From Strigomonas culicis (lineage: Eukaryota; Euglenozoa; Kinetoplastea; Trypanosomatida; Trypanosomatidae): a stretch of 26,460 nucleotides of DNA. The position numbers and the translations under genes are program-made. Below the pieces are notes generated by a model that was given only the letters and a program-made list of their open reading frames with translations, searched no databases and had not been told where the DNA came from. Shown here one piece after another: positions 6,965 through 15,717 of the stretch; positions within the stretch are counted from its first letter, which is position 1; every line of letters starts with the position of its first letter. The stretch spans positions 1 through 26,460 of the forward strand of contig AUXH01000238.1 in assembly GCA_000482145.1 (NCBI GenBank), given 5' to 3'.

Positions 6965-9730
6965 TTACATACCTAACAACACCTTCACATTATGGGGACT
7001 CATCTCGTCCATGTTCTCCTCCGCACTCCCCTTCCCCGTCCCGCCGTTTCGGTGCCGCCACACGAGCTGATAGAGCTCGTCGTAGCGCCGCAGGAGCCCG
7101 TCTCGCACGCGCCGCTCGATCCCCTGCCGCCCCGCCTCGTCGGCCAGCGTCTGCAGCAGCGGCAGCGACGGCGGGAGGCCGTAGGTCGCGATGGTGGAGT
7201 AGAACTCCTGGAGCCGGTCCCACACCTTCTTCGCCGCGCTGTCGGTGAGCGCGTCCGTCTCGACGGCGGCCTCGACGTCGGCGAAGAAAAAGGCGAGCGC
7301 GGCCGCCGCGTAGGCGGCGCCGAGCGCCTCGCGCAGCTCCTCCAGCTTCTCGCGTAGCGGGCCGACAATGTTGCGGAGCACGCCCTCGCTACCGCCGGCG
7401 GCCTCCTCCTGCCGCTCCGCCGCCAGGGTGGGCGCGATCGCGCTGTACAGCCCGTAGTGCACGTTGTAGGACAGCAGCTGCCCCAGCGACTTGCCGAGGT
7501 GCCGGTGGATGGGCGGCTGCTGCGGCAGCGTCAGCGCGAAGGAGAGCAGTGCCTGCACAAGGATGGTGAAGTAGAGGTCAGATTCGTGTGCCGCGGCCGC
7601 GCCGCTGCTGCTGCGCCGCGGCGTGGGCGTCCGCTGCTGCTGCTGTGCGACGGCCAGCAGCACCTCTTCATGCCGCTGCGTCTCCCGCAGAAACTGCTGG
7701 AGCACGGCGAGGCAGGACTGCAGCTCCGGCGACGGCGGCAGGATGAACGTGGCGAGCACCTGCAGCGTGTCCTTCGCCACGGTGCGCTGGTGCTGCGCCG
7801 CGTTGGCGGTCGTCGTGACCGCCGCCGTCGCGGTGCTGGCCGTGTGCAGGTTCACGTCCGTGCTGCTGAGATTGAGCGCGTTGCTGTGGCCGCTGGTCAG
7901 CACGTGCTGGCGCAGCACCTGCTGCATGAGAAACTGGAGGAGGGAGCCCTTTCCCTCCGCCTCCGGCGCCGGCCCCTCCTCGCCCGCGCCCGCGCGCCGC
8001 AGCAGCCGCTCCGCGGGCGCCAGCTTCGGCAGCGCGCCAATCACGCTGTCGCAGAGGTGCGCGCCGAGGCGCTTGACGGCGACCTGATACACCTTGATGA
8101 GCTCCAGGAGCGCGTAGTCCTCCATGAAGAGCAGCCACTCGCCGCCCGCCTCACCGGGGGCCGCGCGGAGGAGGGGCGTGAAGGTGGCATGCACGTAGTA
8201 GCTGAACAGCTGCAGTAGGGCAAAGGCAACCTGGACCCCCTGTAGCAGCGGCCGCACGGCGGCCGTCGCGGTCTGCTCCATCTGCGGCCGCGAGACGACG
8301 GCGCCGTAGCGCTGCTGGAGGTGGTAGACCCTCTCGCTATCCTCGTCATCGTCCGCCCCGCCGCGGCCGTCGTGGCTGAGGGAGCGGCGGCCGGTCGCGG
8401 CCATGAAGAGGCGGGTGAAGCCGCTCTTTAGGCCGCCGCCGCCGCCACCGCCGCGCTTGCTGTCGTCGCCGTCGGCATCGACCGCGGTCGCCTTGATAAA
8501 GCGCTCCAGGATGGTGTCCAGCGCGCTCTTCATGTGCTTCACGAGCACGCTGAAGATGGCGTCGAGGTAGTGGGCGCGGCCCGTGCCAGTTGTTGCTGTT
8601 GTGCTGGTGGTGGCTGCTGCCGCCACGCCTGCGTCTGGCAGAAAGAGCGACAGGAAGTCGCTCTCCTCCACCATCGTCTGGTGCATCCACGCGAAAAGGG
8701 AGCTAAAGAAGAAGACGGGGTTGTGCAGCTCCGCCTCCAGCGGGCGGATGCCGCTGTCGCCGCCGCCCTGCTGGCTCTGCCCGCCGCGGTACACGCCGGT
8801 GCTCGTCGTCGCGCTGCCGGTCGTCAGCAGATGGAAGTACCGCCGCAGCACCGACGCGCGCCGCAGCCGCGTCACCTCCTCCACCACGCGCAGCAACATC
8901 GCCGGCCGCTCCTCGCGCAACAGCGTGACGCACTGCAGGTACAGCGGCGTCAGCTCTGGCACGTCCGCGGTCAGGTTCACCTCGCCGTGCCGCGCGGCGT
9001 CCGCGGCGGCGGCCGTGGAGGGCGATAGCACGTAGCGCAGCACCTTGTCCAGGCCCTTGTTCAGCAGCGCGAAGCTGGACTCCATGAGCGCGGCCGTCTG
9101 CGGCTGGCCGTCGCCGCTGGCGAGCAGCCCCTCGCTGCGGCGGTGCGCCTCCCGCGCCTGCGCGAGCACCTGCAGGTAGCGCGTGCTGATGGGCTCCTCC
9201 TCCAGCACCTGCTGCTCCGCCGCGCCGAAGTGGTAGCGCTCCTTGAACGCGCGGACCTCGTCCTGCTGCTGCCGCACCGCGCGCAGCTCAGCGCGCAGCG
9301 CGACGGTCTGCTCCAGGAACTGCGCGGCGTCCACCTCCTCCGCCGGCGTGAGCGCGGCCGCCATGCGCGCGCAGCGGTCGTGAAGGGCCTCCGCCTGCGC
9401 CGCCGCCGCCGCCGCCTCGCGGTGCAGCTGCCGCAGCGCGTCCAGCATCGTGCGGTGCATCGCGACGCCGCGCAGCTCCAGTGAGGCCCGCAGCTGGTCG
9501 CGCGGCGGTGCGACCGCCGCCGGCGCCGCGACGCAGGTGGGGAGGGTGCTGTCCATGTACTCGAAGGCGTCCCGCATCGTGTCCTTCCACTGCATGCCGA
9601 GGCAACGCTGCACCTTGCGCTGGATCGCGCTCTGGTTCGCGGCGCTGGCGCCGGGTCGCAGAGCCGCCGTTGTTGGCGTGGTCGCCGGTGGTGGTGCGGG
9701 CGGCGCTGCTGCTGCTGCAACACTAGCCAT
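6965..9730 (-). CDS. COG6: Conserved oligomeric Golgi complex subunit 6 (COG6)
   Basis: 921-residue ORF, ATG at 9730, TAA at 6967-6965. COG6 is a subunit of lobe B of the COG tether, which captures retrograde vesicles within the Golgi. After a disordered Ala/Pro/Thr leader (1-35), residues about 90-200 form the predicted N-terminal coiled coil, including an ERYHFGAAEQQVLEE segment like the conserved F-x-L-x-x-x-E turn of COG6. Residues about 255-350 match the most conserved part: RRASVLRRYFHLLTTG, then PLEAELHNP, then LFAWMHQTMVEE (human: R-x-x-V-x-x-x-F, RPIEMHSHDP, LAWLHQA). The protein ends in SPHNVKVLL, like the family's SPQQVQTLL end. It is longer than human COG6 (about 657 residues), mainly through low-complexity inserts such as a Gly-rich run near 435-442 and Thr/Ala-rich stretches near 375 and 640. 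Confidence 0.87.
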   Translation of the reverse strand: MASVAAAAAPPAPPPATTPTTAALRPGASAANQSAIQRKVQRCLGMQWKDTMRDAFEYMDSTLPTCVAAPAAVAPPRDQLRASLELRGVAMHRTMLDALRQLHREAAAAAAQAEALHDRCARMAAALTPAEEVDAAQFLEQTVALRAELRAVRQQQDEVRAFKERYHFGAAEQQVLEEEPISTRYLQVLAQAREAHRRSEGLLASGDGQPQTAALMESSFALLNKGLDKVLRYVLSPSTAAAADAARHGEVNLTADVPELTPLYLQCVTLLREERPAMLLRVVEEVTRLRRASVLRRYFHLLTTGSATTSTGVYRGGQSQQGGGDSGIRPLEAELHNPVFFFSSLFAWMHQTMVEESDFLSLFLPDAGVAAAATTSTTATTGTGRAHYLDAIFSVLVKHMKSALDTILERFIKATAVDADGDDSKRGGGGGGGLKSGFTRLFMAATGRRSLSHDGRGGADDDEDSERVYHLQQRYGAVVSRPQMEQTATAAVRPLLQGVQVAFALLQLFSYYVHATFTPLLRAAPGEAGGEWLLFMEDYALLELIKVYQVAVKRLGAHLCDSVIGALPKLAPAERLLRRAGAGEEGPAPEAEGKGSLLQFLMQQVLRQHVLTSGHSNALNLSSTDVNLHTASTATAAVTTTANAAQHQRTVAKDTLQVLATFILPPSPELQSCLAVLQQFLRETQRHEEVLLAVAQQQQRTPTPRRSSSGAAAAHESDLYFTILVQALLSFALTLPQQPPIHRHLGKSLGQLLSYNVHYGLYSAIAPTLAAERQEEAAGGSEGVLRNIVGPLREKLEELREALGAAYAAAALAFFFADVEAAVETDALTDSAAKKVWDRLQEFYSTIATYGLPPSLPLLQTLADEAGRQGIERRVRDGLLRRYDELYQLVWRHRNGGTGKGSAEENMDEMSPHNVKVLLGM

Positions 9731-9733
9731 CCA

Positions 9734-9757
9734 ATATATATATATATATATATATAT
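9734..9757. repeat. (AT)12 microsatellite in the COG6 5' UTR
   Basis: Twelve AT repeats end four bases upstream of the COG6 start codon. If the predicted acceptor at 9799 is right, this lies in the mRNA leader. It could pair with itself as a weak AU hairpin. Confidence 0.9.
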
Positions 9758-9798
9758 GGTTGGGGCTTGAATCTACTTCTTTCTTTCTTTTGTCTTTT

Positions 9799-9815
9799 CT
9801 GTTAATAATGTCACC

Positions 9816-9852
<37 letters not shown>
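9799..9852 (-). promoter_or_regulatory. Predicted trans-splice acceptor for COG6 with (CT)n tract
   Basis: On the minus strand a long CT dinucleotide repeat (9852-9822) serves as the polypyrimidine tract. The first AG after it is at 9800-9799, giving a 5' UTR of about 68 nt that contains the (AT)12 run. Confidence 0.55.
9822..9852. repeat. (AG)n / (CT)n dinucleotide microsatellite
   Basis: About fifteen AG repeats on the plus strand, with a second short GA run at 9914-9927. It overlaps the polypyrimidine tract of the COG6 acceptor. Confidence 0.9.
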
Positions 9853-9854
<2 letters not shown>

Positions 9855-10167
9855 CGTGTGATAGGTGGATGCGCGGGTCTCATACTTGTGTGTGTTGCAG
9901 TGCAATGGGACATAGAGAGAGAGAGAGCGTTCAAAACAGAAACAATACCAATGTATGTCTCATAATTTGCTGTTTTTTTTTGTTTATTTCCACATTTATT
10001 TATTTATTGTCGATACTATTATTACGCGCTTAAGTGTTTTATACGTTTTTGATGGACAGCAAAGAAACAACAACATTACCAATAACAAACAAACAAGCTA
10101 TGAGTATAGAGTTTAGTGAAAAAAGCACACACTCCAAAAAGAGAATAATCATCAGGATGATTATGTA

Positions 10168-13100
10168 TTATACAAACACATCAATGCGAAAACTGTTATC
10201 GGCAAAGAGTGGGGGCCGCACCTTCTGGCGGTACAGCTGGTGAATGGCCGTCGCGCCGTTGCGGTTAGCGGCCCGCAGCTGGCGCGCCTTCGCTGCGAGG
10301 CGCGCGGTGGTGCTGCCGCTGGCCTTCTCCACCCCCCCTGTGGTGGCCTGCTGCTTGACGCCGGTGCGAGGGCTGACCGCCCCGCTCCCGCTGCCGCTCT
10401 GCTGCTGCCGCGCGGCGTGGCGCTCCGTGTCCAGGAGGACGGAGAAGGAGGAGGTGCCGAGTGGAATGGGCTTGCCCACGATGATGCTCTCCGACACGCT
10501 GAGCCGCTCGTCGCTGCGCTGCGTCACGGCGGCGTTGTACAGATACTCTGTCGTGCGCTCGAAGGAGGCCATGGTGAGGACGTTGTTGTTCATCTTGTTG
10601 ATGCCGTAGCGCGTGATGCCGAGCACCGTCCCGCGGCTTGTCATGACGTCGGCGAGGAGGTAAATGTGGCGGATGTCAATGCTTAGTGAGTACGCCTTCA
10701 AAATCTCGTTGATCTCGTTCACAATGACCTGCCGCGCCGCCTCGATGCCGAGCGTGCGCTCAACCTCCGCAACGTGGTTGCACACCGTCTTGGTGCCGTC
10801 GACGTGCGGCAGCGCCATTACGGCGCGCAGCTCGGAGCCCTCGGCGATGAGCTTCGCCCCGTGGTCGGCGAGCATGACACGGTTGATGCCCGCGACGCCG
10901 CCGACGACGATGTCCGGCAGGTGCGTCAGCAGCATCTGCACCGCGAACGTCGGGTTGTGCGCCGGGCCGAGCTCCGTGGAGGGCATCACGACGAGAGCGT
11001 CCTCGCTGAGCACCTCCATGCGCATGTCGCGCAGATGCCGCAGCTTTGTCGTCGTCCGGCATGCCTCCTGGAGCCGCTCGCGCACGACGAGGGCGTTGAG
11101 CGGCAGCAGCAGGTGGCGTATGACGTCCATGTTCAGAAAGACGTGGATGACGTAGCCGTCCTTGGTGAGCACCTCGACCATCTCGCGCGTCACCTCCTTC
11201 AGCAGCACGCGCTCGACCAACCCCCGCACCGCGCGCGCCGTGTGCAGCTGCTGCAGCGGCGCGGACATGGCCGCGAAGTGCGGCACCGGCCCGTCCTCGC
11301 CGAGCAGCACGTGCTGGCGGAACCCCGGGTCCTGCACGACGACCGGGGCCGTGATCACCGGCGTGTTGATGTTGCGGTTGGCGTTGATCACCTCCACGAG
11401 GCGCGGGACGCCCTGCGTGATGTTCATGCTGGCGACGCCCGCGAAGTGGAAGGTGCGCAGCGTCATCTGCGTGCTCGGCTCGCCGATCGACTGTGCCGCG
11501 ATGGCGCCGCACGGGGTGCCGGGCTCGCACGCCTTGCCCATGTACTTGCGCGCGCAGCTCTCCAGAAAGCTCGCGAGCATGCCGCGCGTCATGGGCAGCA
11601 GCTCCGTCTGCGTCGCCTCCGCGAGCTGCTGCGCGGCAGCGTCGTCCGCCTCCACGGCGGCCGTCGCCGGCGCCCTGCGCGCGCCGCGGCGGGTGCTGGG
11701 GGAGCGGCCGGACGGCGGCGGCGCCGCGCCGAGCCCCAGTGCCTCGCGCAGGCCCTCCTGTTCCTTCACTTTGCGCTGGAAGAAGCGCACCAGGTCTTCC
11801 TTGAACTTGATCGCCGAGGCGGCCTTGCGCATGAGCTGGCGTAGGTACTGCACGGCGGACTTCACCGGCGGCGCCGCGGCCTTCGCCGGTGGCTCGTCCT
11901 CGCCAGCCGCCGCCGCAGCGCGCAGGTCAGCCTGCTCCTGCGCTGCGACGCGCTCCAGCTCCTGCAGCAGCGCCGCGTCGCCGTCGAGCAGCGCGCGCAC
12001 AAACGGCACCACCTCCGCCGGGGGGAGCGACACCACATGCTGCCGGCGGTAGGCGTCGTCGGCGGCGCCGCCGGGCTGCAGCCGCGCGCGGCACGCGCGC
12101 CGCGCCTGCTGGCCGCGCGCGTAGATGGCGAGGCCCGCGAGCCACTCCTGGTCGAGGTTCAGCGGCGAGGCGCCGCTGCCCTCCATGAGCAGCGGGTCAA
12201 GCCCATCCTCGCCGTAGCGCAGCTGCACCACCGCGCCGTCCGCGCTGCGCACGGTGTCGTCGTAGAGCACCGCGAGGTTCTCCATCGCCTTGCTCAGGCG
12301 GCGATAGATGTACCCCGTCTCGGCCGTCTTGACCGCCGTGTCGACCAGCCCCTCGCGGCCGGCCATTGTGTGGAAAAAGAACTCTGTCGGCTTGAGGCCG
12401 CTGTAAAAGGAGCTCGCCACGAAGCCGCGCGCGGCGGGGTGCTCCGCGTAGCGGCGGAAGTGCGGGAGCGAGCGCTCCTGGAACGCGTTGCGGATGCGCT
12501 TGCCGTTGACCGTCTGCTGCCCGACGCAGGCCATCATCTGCGCCGTGTTGAGCGCGCTGCCCTTGCTGCCCGCGTTCACCATGATAAGCGGCGCGTTAGT
12601 CGCGGGGTCGAGCGTCTCGACGGCGGCCGAGCCGCACTCGTCGCGGACGGTGGAGAGCTCCGCGTTCAGCTTCGCCTCTAGCGACTGCGCGACGGTGAGG
12701 CCCGGCAGCGGCACGAGGCGCCCCGTCGTCGCCTCGGCGATGAGCGCGTCGCACTTGGCGAAGGCGCGCTGCAGCACCTGCTCCTTCTTCGCGTTGAGCG
12801 ACGGCGTCGGCGCCACGTCGCCGAGGCCGAGGGAGAAGCCGTAGTTCTGCAGGTAGCGCGAGGTGAACTGCGAGATGAAGGACATCACCCGGGCGGTGTA
12901 CGCGCCGCCGGCCAGTGCGTGCAGCCGCGCAAAGAGCCCCTCCTTCGCGCCGCCGCCCATCAGCTTCTTGTCCAGCCGCCCGGAGACGAGCACGGAGTCG
13001 AGAAAGGCGACGTAGCCCTCGCTCACGTCGCGGTGCTTGCCCTCCCCGGAGTACCCGCGCGCCTTCGCCTCGAGGTTGAGCAGCACGGGGACCGCCGGCG

Positions 13101-15033
13101 CAGGCCGCACGATGAGCTCGACCAGCTGCTTGCCGGTCCACAGCTCCGTCGGCTTGAGGATGGCGGGGACGGGCAGCGTGTAGGTGGTGTGCGTGCCCAG
13201 CCAGTGCGACACCGCCTGCGTGAGCTGCGAGCGGTCGAGAAAGACGCCGCGCGCAGTGACGAGGTACAGCGCTGTCAGGAAGTCCTGGATGCAGGCGATG
13301 ATCGGCTCGCCGTTCTTCGCGTTGATGATGTTCTTCGCGGTCAGCATGAGCTCCTTCGCCTCCGCGCGCGCCTCCTCCGTCTGGACGACGTGCACGTTCA
13401 TCTCGTCGCCGTCGAAGTCCGCGTTGTACGGCGCGCAGCAGCAGACGTTGAAGCGGAAGGTGCGGTACGGCAGCACGCGCGCGTGGTGCGCCATCATGGA
13501 GATGCGGTGCAGCGACGGCTGCCGGTTGAAGAGGATCATGTCGCCGTTGATGATGTGCCGCTCGACGATGTCGCCCACCGCGAGGCGGGCCGCGAGCAGC
13601 TCGCGGTCGCGCGCGCTCGCGAGCGAGCGGCGCGAGCGCTCCTTCGCCAGGTACACCATGACGGCGCCGGGGTGCACGTGTGGTCCGTTCCGCACGAGGC
13701 GCCGGAGGTACTCCAGGTTGTGTCGGAACACGCGCTGTGGGTACGTCAGCAGCCGCGCGACGTGCAGCGGCACGGCGAGCTCGTCGATGCCGAGGTTCGG
13801 GTCCGGCGAAATGACGGAGCGACCGGAGAAGTCGACGCGCTTCCCGCTGAGGTTGCCGCGGAAGCGCCCCGTCTTGCCCTTGAGGCGCTGAGCGAAGGAC
13901 TTGCACTCGGCGGAGCCCCACTGCGGGGAGTAGCCCGGCATGGCGCTGTCCAGCAGCCGCGCGACGCGCGCCTGCAGTGTCTCCCAGCTCTCCACGTACT
14001 TGGCGGAGTCGCTCGTGCCGTCCTTCAGGCTGTCCGAGATGACGAGGATGTCGTTGTACTGCGTCGTGATGTCGTCCTCGCGGGTCGTGTTGTTCGTGAC
14101 GCCGCGCGGCCGCACGCACACCGGCGTGATGCACAGCGTGCCGACGAGGAGGTCGACCGGGCGCGTGCCGGGCTGCAGGCCGAGCAGCACGTGCTGCTGC
14201 GCCGGGATCGCCGCGAAGAGCTCGCGCACGCGGGCGGGGTCGAGAAACTCATGCACGTGCTCGACGCGGCGCTGCAGGTCCGCGTCGTAGGCGGTCGCCT
14301 CCATCAGCGTCTGCAGCGTCGCGGTCGCGTCCTCCTCGGCTGCCTCGCCGCGCCGCAGCTCGACGCGGTACTTCTCGTGCACAATGTGCATCGGCCGCAC
14401 GCGCCGCACCATCCCGTTGAGCGCGCCGCAGCGCACGCACACGCGCGTCTTCACCGCCTCCTCCTGGATGTGCTTGATCAGATCCATGTGCTGCCGCTGC
14501 TCCATCTTGGACGAGAGCCGCCACGTGTAGTAGGCCATCTCGGCGTCCGTCAGCAGCACGTGCGCACAGCGCTTGCAGATCGTACGACAGATGCGCAGCA
14601 CGGCGGTGAGGAAGCCCAGGTGGAACACCGGCGCCTCGAGGTCGACGTGGCCTGTGTGGCCGACGCAGTCCGCGCCGCGCTTGCCGCACGTGCGGCACTC
14701 GCCCATGCGCTCGCAGGGCCCCAGCTTCGCGTCGTTCACGCCGTAGTCGCGCACCTCGCCAATCACGCGCCGGCACGACAGCGCGGAGAGCCGGTGGATG
14801 GCCTCACTGGAGAGGATGCCGTAGTGCAAGGCGGTGACCTCCACCGGGTAGTGCCGCAGCGGCCGCACAAAAGGTTCGCTGACGGTGAGCGTCGCGGCGG
14901 GGGCGCTCGCCGTGACGGCGACCACCGGCGACGGTGGGTCGTCGCTGGGCTGCGGCTTGAGGGGCGGGGCGGCGGCGGCGGCGGGCCCCGGCCGTGGCGT
15001 CTCTTCGTCCTCGAGAGAGCGCTCTCGCTTCAT
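10168..15033 (-). CDS. RPC1: DNA-directed RNA polymerase III largest subunit (RPC1/RPC160)
   Basis: 1621-residue ORF, ATG at 15033, TAA at 10170-10168. It carries half of the active site of the polymerase that makes tRNA, 5S and other small RNAs in the nucleus. The clamp zinc site includes C113, C116, C123 and H126, and a second Cys set (C153, C156, C199, C202) follows. The lid/rudder region has RFRGNLSGKRVDFSGRSVIS (391-410). The catalytic loop NADFDGDEMNVH (537-548) holds the three metal-binding aspartates D539, D541 and D543. The bridge-helix region is near 873-920 (LKPTEFFFHTMAGREGLVDT). The trigger loop is near 1172-1215 (AAQSIGEPSTQMTLRTFHFA). The C-terminal ASFERTTEYLYNAA and SESIIVGKPIPLGT segments are of Pol III type, and there is no heptad-repeat CTD, arguing against Pol II. 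It is longer than human RPC1 (about 1390 residues) through a Pro/Ala leader (1-55), inserts near 1035-1055 and 1100-1145, and a Ser/Gly/Gln-rich tail near 1538-1590. Confidence 0.95.
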   Translation of the reverse strand: MKRERSLEDEETPRPGPAAAAAPPLKPQPSDDPPSPVVAVTASAPAATLTVSEPFVRPLRHYPVEVTALHYGILSSEAIHRLSALSCRRVIGEVRDYGVNDAKLGPCERMGECRTCGKRGADCVGHTGHVDLEAPVFHLGFLTAVLRICRTICKRCAHVLLTDAEMAYYTWRLSSKMEQRQHMDLIKHIQEEAVKTRVCVRCGALNGMVRRVRPMHIVHEKYRVELRRGEAAEEDATATLQTLMEATAYDADLQRRVEHVHEFLDPARVRELFAAIPAQQHVLLGLQPGTRPVDLLVGTLCITPVCVRPRGVTNNTTREDDITTQYNDILVISDSLKDGTSDSAKYVESWETLQARVARLLDSAMPGYSPQWGSAECKSFAQRLKGKTGRFRGNLSGKRVDFSGRSVISPDPNLGIDELAVPLHVARLLTYPQRVFRHNLEYLRRLVRNGPHVHPGAVMVYLAKERSRRSLASARDRELLAARLAVGDIVERHIINGDMILFNRQPSLHRISMMAHHARVLPYRTFRFNVCCCAPYNADFDGDEMNVHVVQTEEARAEAKELMLTAKNIINAKNGEPIIACIQDFLTALYLVTARGVFLDRSQLTQAVSHWLGTHTTYTLPVPAILKPTELWTGKQLVELIVRPAPAVPVLLNLEAKARGYSGEGKHRDVSEGYVAFLDSVLVSGRLDKKLMGGGAKEGLFARLHALAGGAYTARVMSFISQFTSRYLQNYGFSLGLGDVAPTPSLNAKKEQVLQRAFAKCDALIAEATTGRLVPLPGLTVAQSLEAKLNAELSTVRDECGSAAVETLDPATNAPLIMVNAGSKGSALNTAQMMACVGQQTVNGKRIRNAFQERSLPHFRRYAEHPAARGFVASSFYSGLKPTEFFFHTMAGREGLVDTAVKTAETGYIYRRLSKAMENLAVLYDDTVRSADGAVVQLRYGEDGLDPLLMEGSGASPLNLDQEWLAGLAIYARGQQARRACRARLQPGGAADDAYRRQHVVSLPPAEVVPFVRALLDGDAALLQELERVAAQEQADLRAAAAAGEDEPPAKAAAPPVKSAVQYLRQLMRKAASAIKFKEDLVRFFQRKVKEQEGLREALGLGAAPPPSGRSPSTRRGARRAPATAAVEADDAAAQQLAEATQTELLPMTRGMLASFLESCARKYMGKACEPGTPCGAIAAQSIGEPSTQMTLRTFHFAGVASMNITQGVPRLVEVINANRNINTPVITAPVVVQDPGFRQHVLLGEDGPVPHFAAMSAPLQQLHTARAVRGLVERVLLKEVTREMVEVLTKDGYVIHVFLNMDVIRHLLLPLNALVVRERLQEACRTTTKLRHLRDMRMEVLSEDALVVMPSTELGPAHNPTFAVQMLLTHLPDIVVGGVAGINRVMLADHGAKLIAEGSELRAVMALPHVDGTKTVCNHVAEVERTLGIEAARQVIVNEINEILKAYSLSIDIRHIYLLADVMTSRGTVLGITRYGINKMNNNVLTMASFERTTEYLYNAAVTQRSDERLSVSESIIVGKPIPLGTSSFSVLLDTERHAARQQQSGSGSGAVSPRTGVKQQATTGGVEKASGSTTARLAAKARQLRAANRNGATAIHQLYRQKVRPPLFADNSFRIDVFV

Positions 15034-15098
15034 AAAGCTAAGTGCTAAATTAATCCAAAGGAGAATTATTTTTCTTTCTTTCTTTTATTAAAAATAAA

Positions 15099-15139
15099 CT
15101 ATCGAGATGTAGGAGCAAAAGGAACCAACAGATGGAGGT
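15099..15139 (-). promoter_or_regulatory. Possible trans-splice acceptor for RPC1
   Basis: On the minus strand a T/C-rich stretch (about 15139-15102) ends in GATAG, with the AG at 15100-15099, giving a 65-nt RPC1 leader. It overlaps the end and stop codon of the candidate small ORF, so the two readings compete. Confidence 0.4.
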
Positions 15140-15266
15140 ACACAGAGCAGAGCAGACACGCATACACCGCCACACGCGCGCGCTTCACGGTGACTGCAGA
15201 GAGAAGGCCTTGCCCTTCTACGAGGACAACAGCATGGTTCGTTATCTTGTTAAGTAGAGATCGCAT
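15099..15266 (-). CDS. Candidate 55-codon small ORF (microprotein gene or RPC1 uORF)
   Basis: An ORF of 55 codons from an ATG at 15266 to a TAG at 15101-15099, inside a GC-rich island (about 15110-15245) in an otherwise AT-rich spacer. The product starts MRSLLNKITN and carries a hydrophobic stretch near 31-51 (RVAVYACLLCSVYLHLLVPF), which could be one membrane helix. A strong splice-acceptor signal lies 33 nt upstream (15300-15330). A 14-codon out-of-frame ATG ORF begins between that acceptor and this ATG. The ORF could be a separate small gene, an upstream ORF in a long RPC1 leader, or chance. I know of no homologue. Confidence 0.25.
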   Translation of the reverse strand: MRSLLNKITNHAVVLVEGQGLLSAVTVKRARVAVYACLLCSVYLHLLVPFAPTSR

Positions 15267-15299
15267 TTCTCTCTATATACTTTATAAAATTCATTATTA

Positions 15300-15330
15300 C
15301 TTCATTAAGAGGAGGAAAAAAAAGGTGTCA
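15300..15330 (-). promoter_or_regulatory. Strong polypyrimidine tract and AG upstream of the small ORF
   Basis: On the minus strand a nearly pure C/T tract (about 15327-15307) is followed by AG at 15301-15300. It lies 34 nt before the small ORF's ATG and 267 nt before the RPC1 ATG. It may serve either one. Confidence 0.5.
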
Positions 15331-15717
15331 AGCTATAACAGCGAAGAACTCGAATGAACAAGGGATGCGAATAAAAGACGGTGACGAAGAAGAAAACCTT
15401 ATCAAGATTGCTCATGCGAGCGGGAAACGTAAGTAAAAATCAACAACAAAAAAAGAAGAAAATGCACACATGCATACATACGAGCAAAAAACAAAATAGA
15501 ATGATGAAGCACCATAGCACTGCTACTCTGACGTGTAACCACACACTGAAAAGACTTAAACGAATATCTCTTTATGGTGTGCTGCCATACATTGAGTCCA
15601 TTTTCATTCACCTATTCACCTAATTCATTTTTTTTTCACTTCACTACTTCCTTTTTTTCTTAATTGTTGCTTTATCAATAAAAAAATCTTGTATAGGAGT
15701 GTTTCTCTCGCTTGGTA

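Larger units (their letters stand above)
9731..10167. other. Intergenic spacer between RPC1 and COG6
   Basis: 437-bp AT-rich spacer holding the RPC1 3' UTR, the two microsatellites and the COG6 acceptor. It also has a T-run at 9973-9980 and ATTT/TTTA repeats at 9994-10008. I see no gene. Confidence 0.6.
15034..15717. other. Intergenic spacer between eIF5 and RPC1
   Basis: 684-bp spacer. Its eIF5-proximal part (15250-15717) is AT-rich with A- and T-runs and should hold the eIF5 3' UTR. Its middle has the GC-rich island and the small ORF described separately. Confidence 0.6.

Noticed and set aside
12919..15048. Plus-strand ORF of 709 codons
   Set aside because: It is antisense to the clear RNA polymerase III largest subunit and is rich in His, Arg, Val and Leu as antisense frames of GC-rich genes are.
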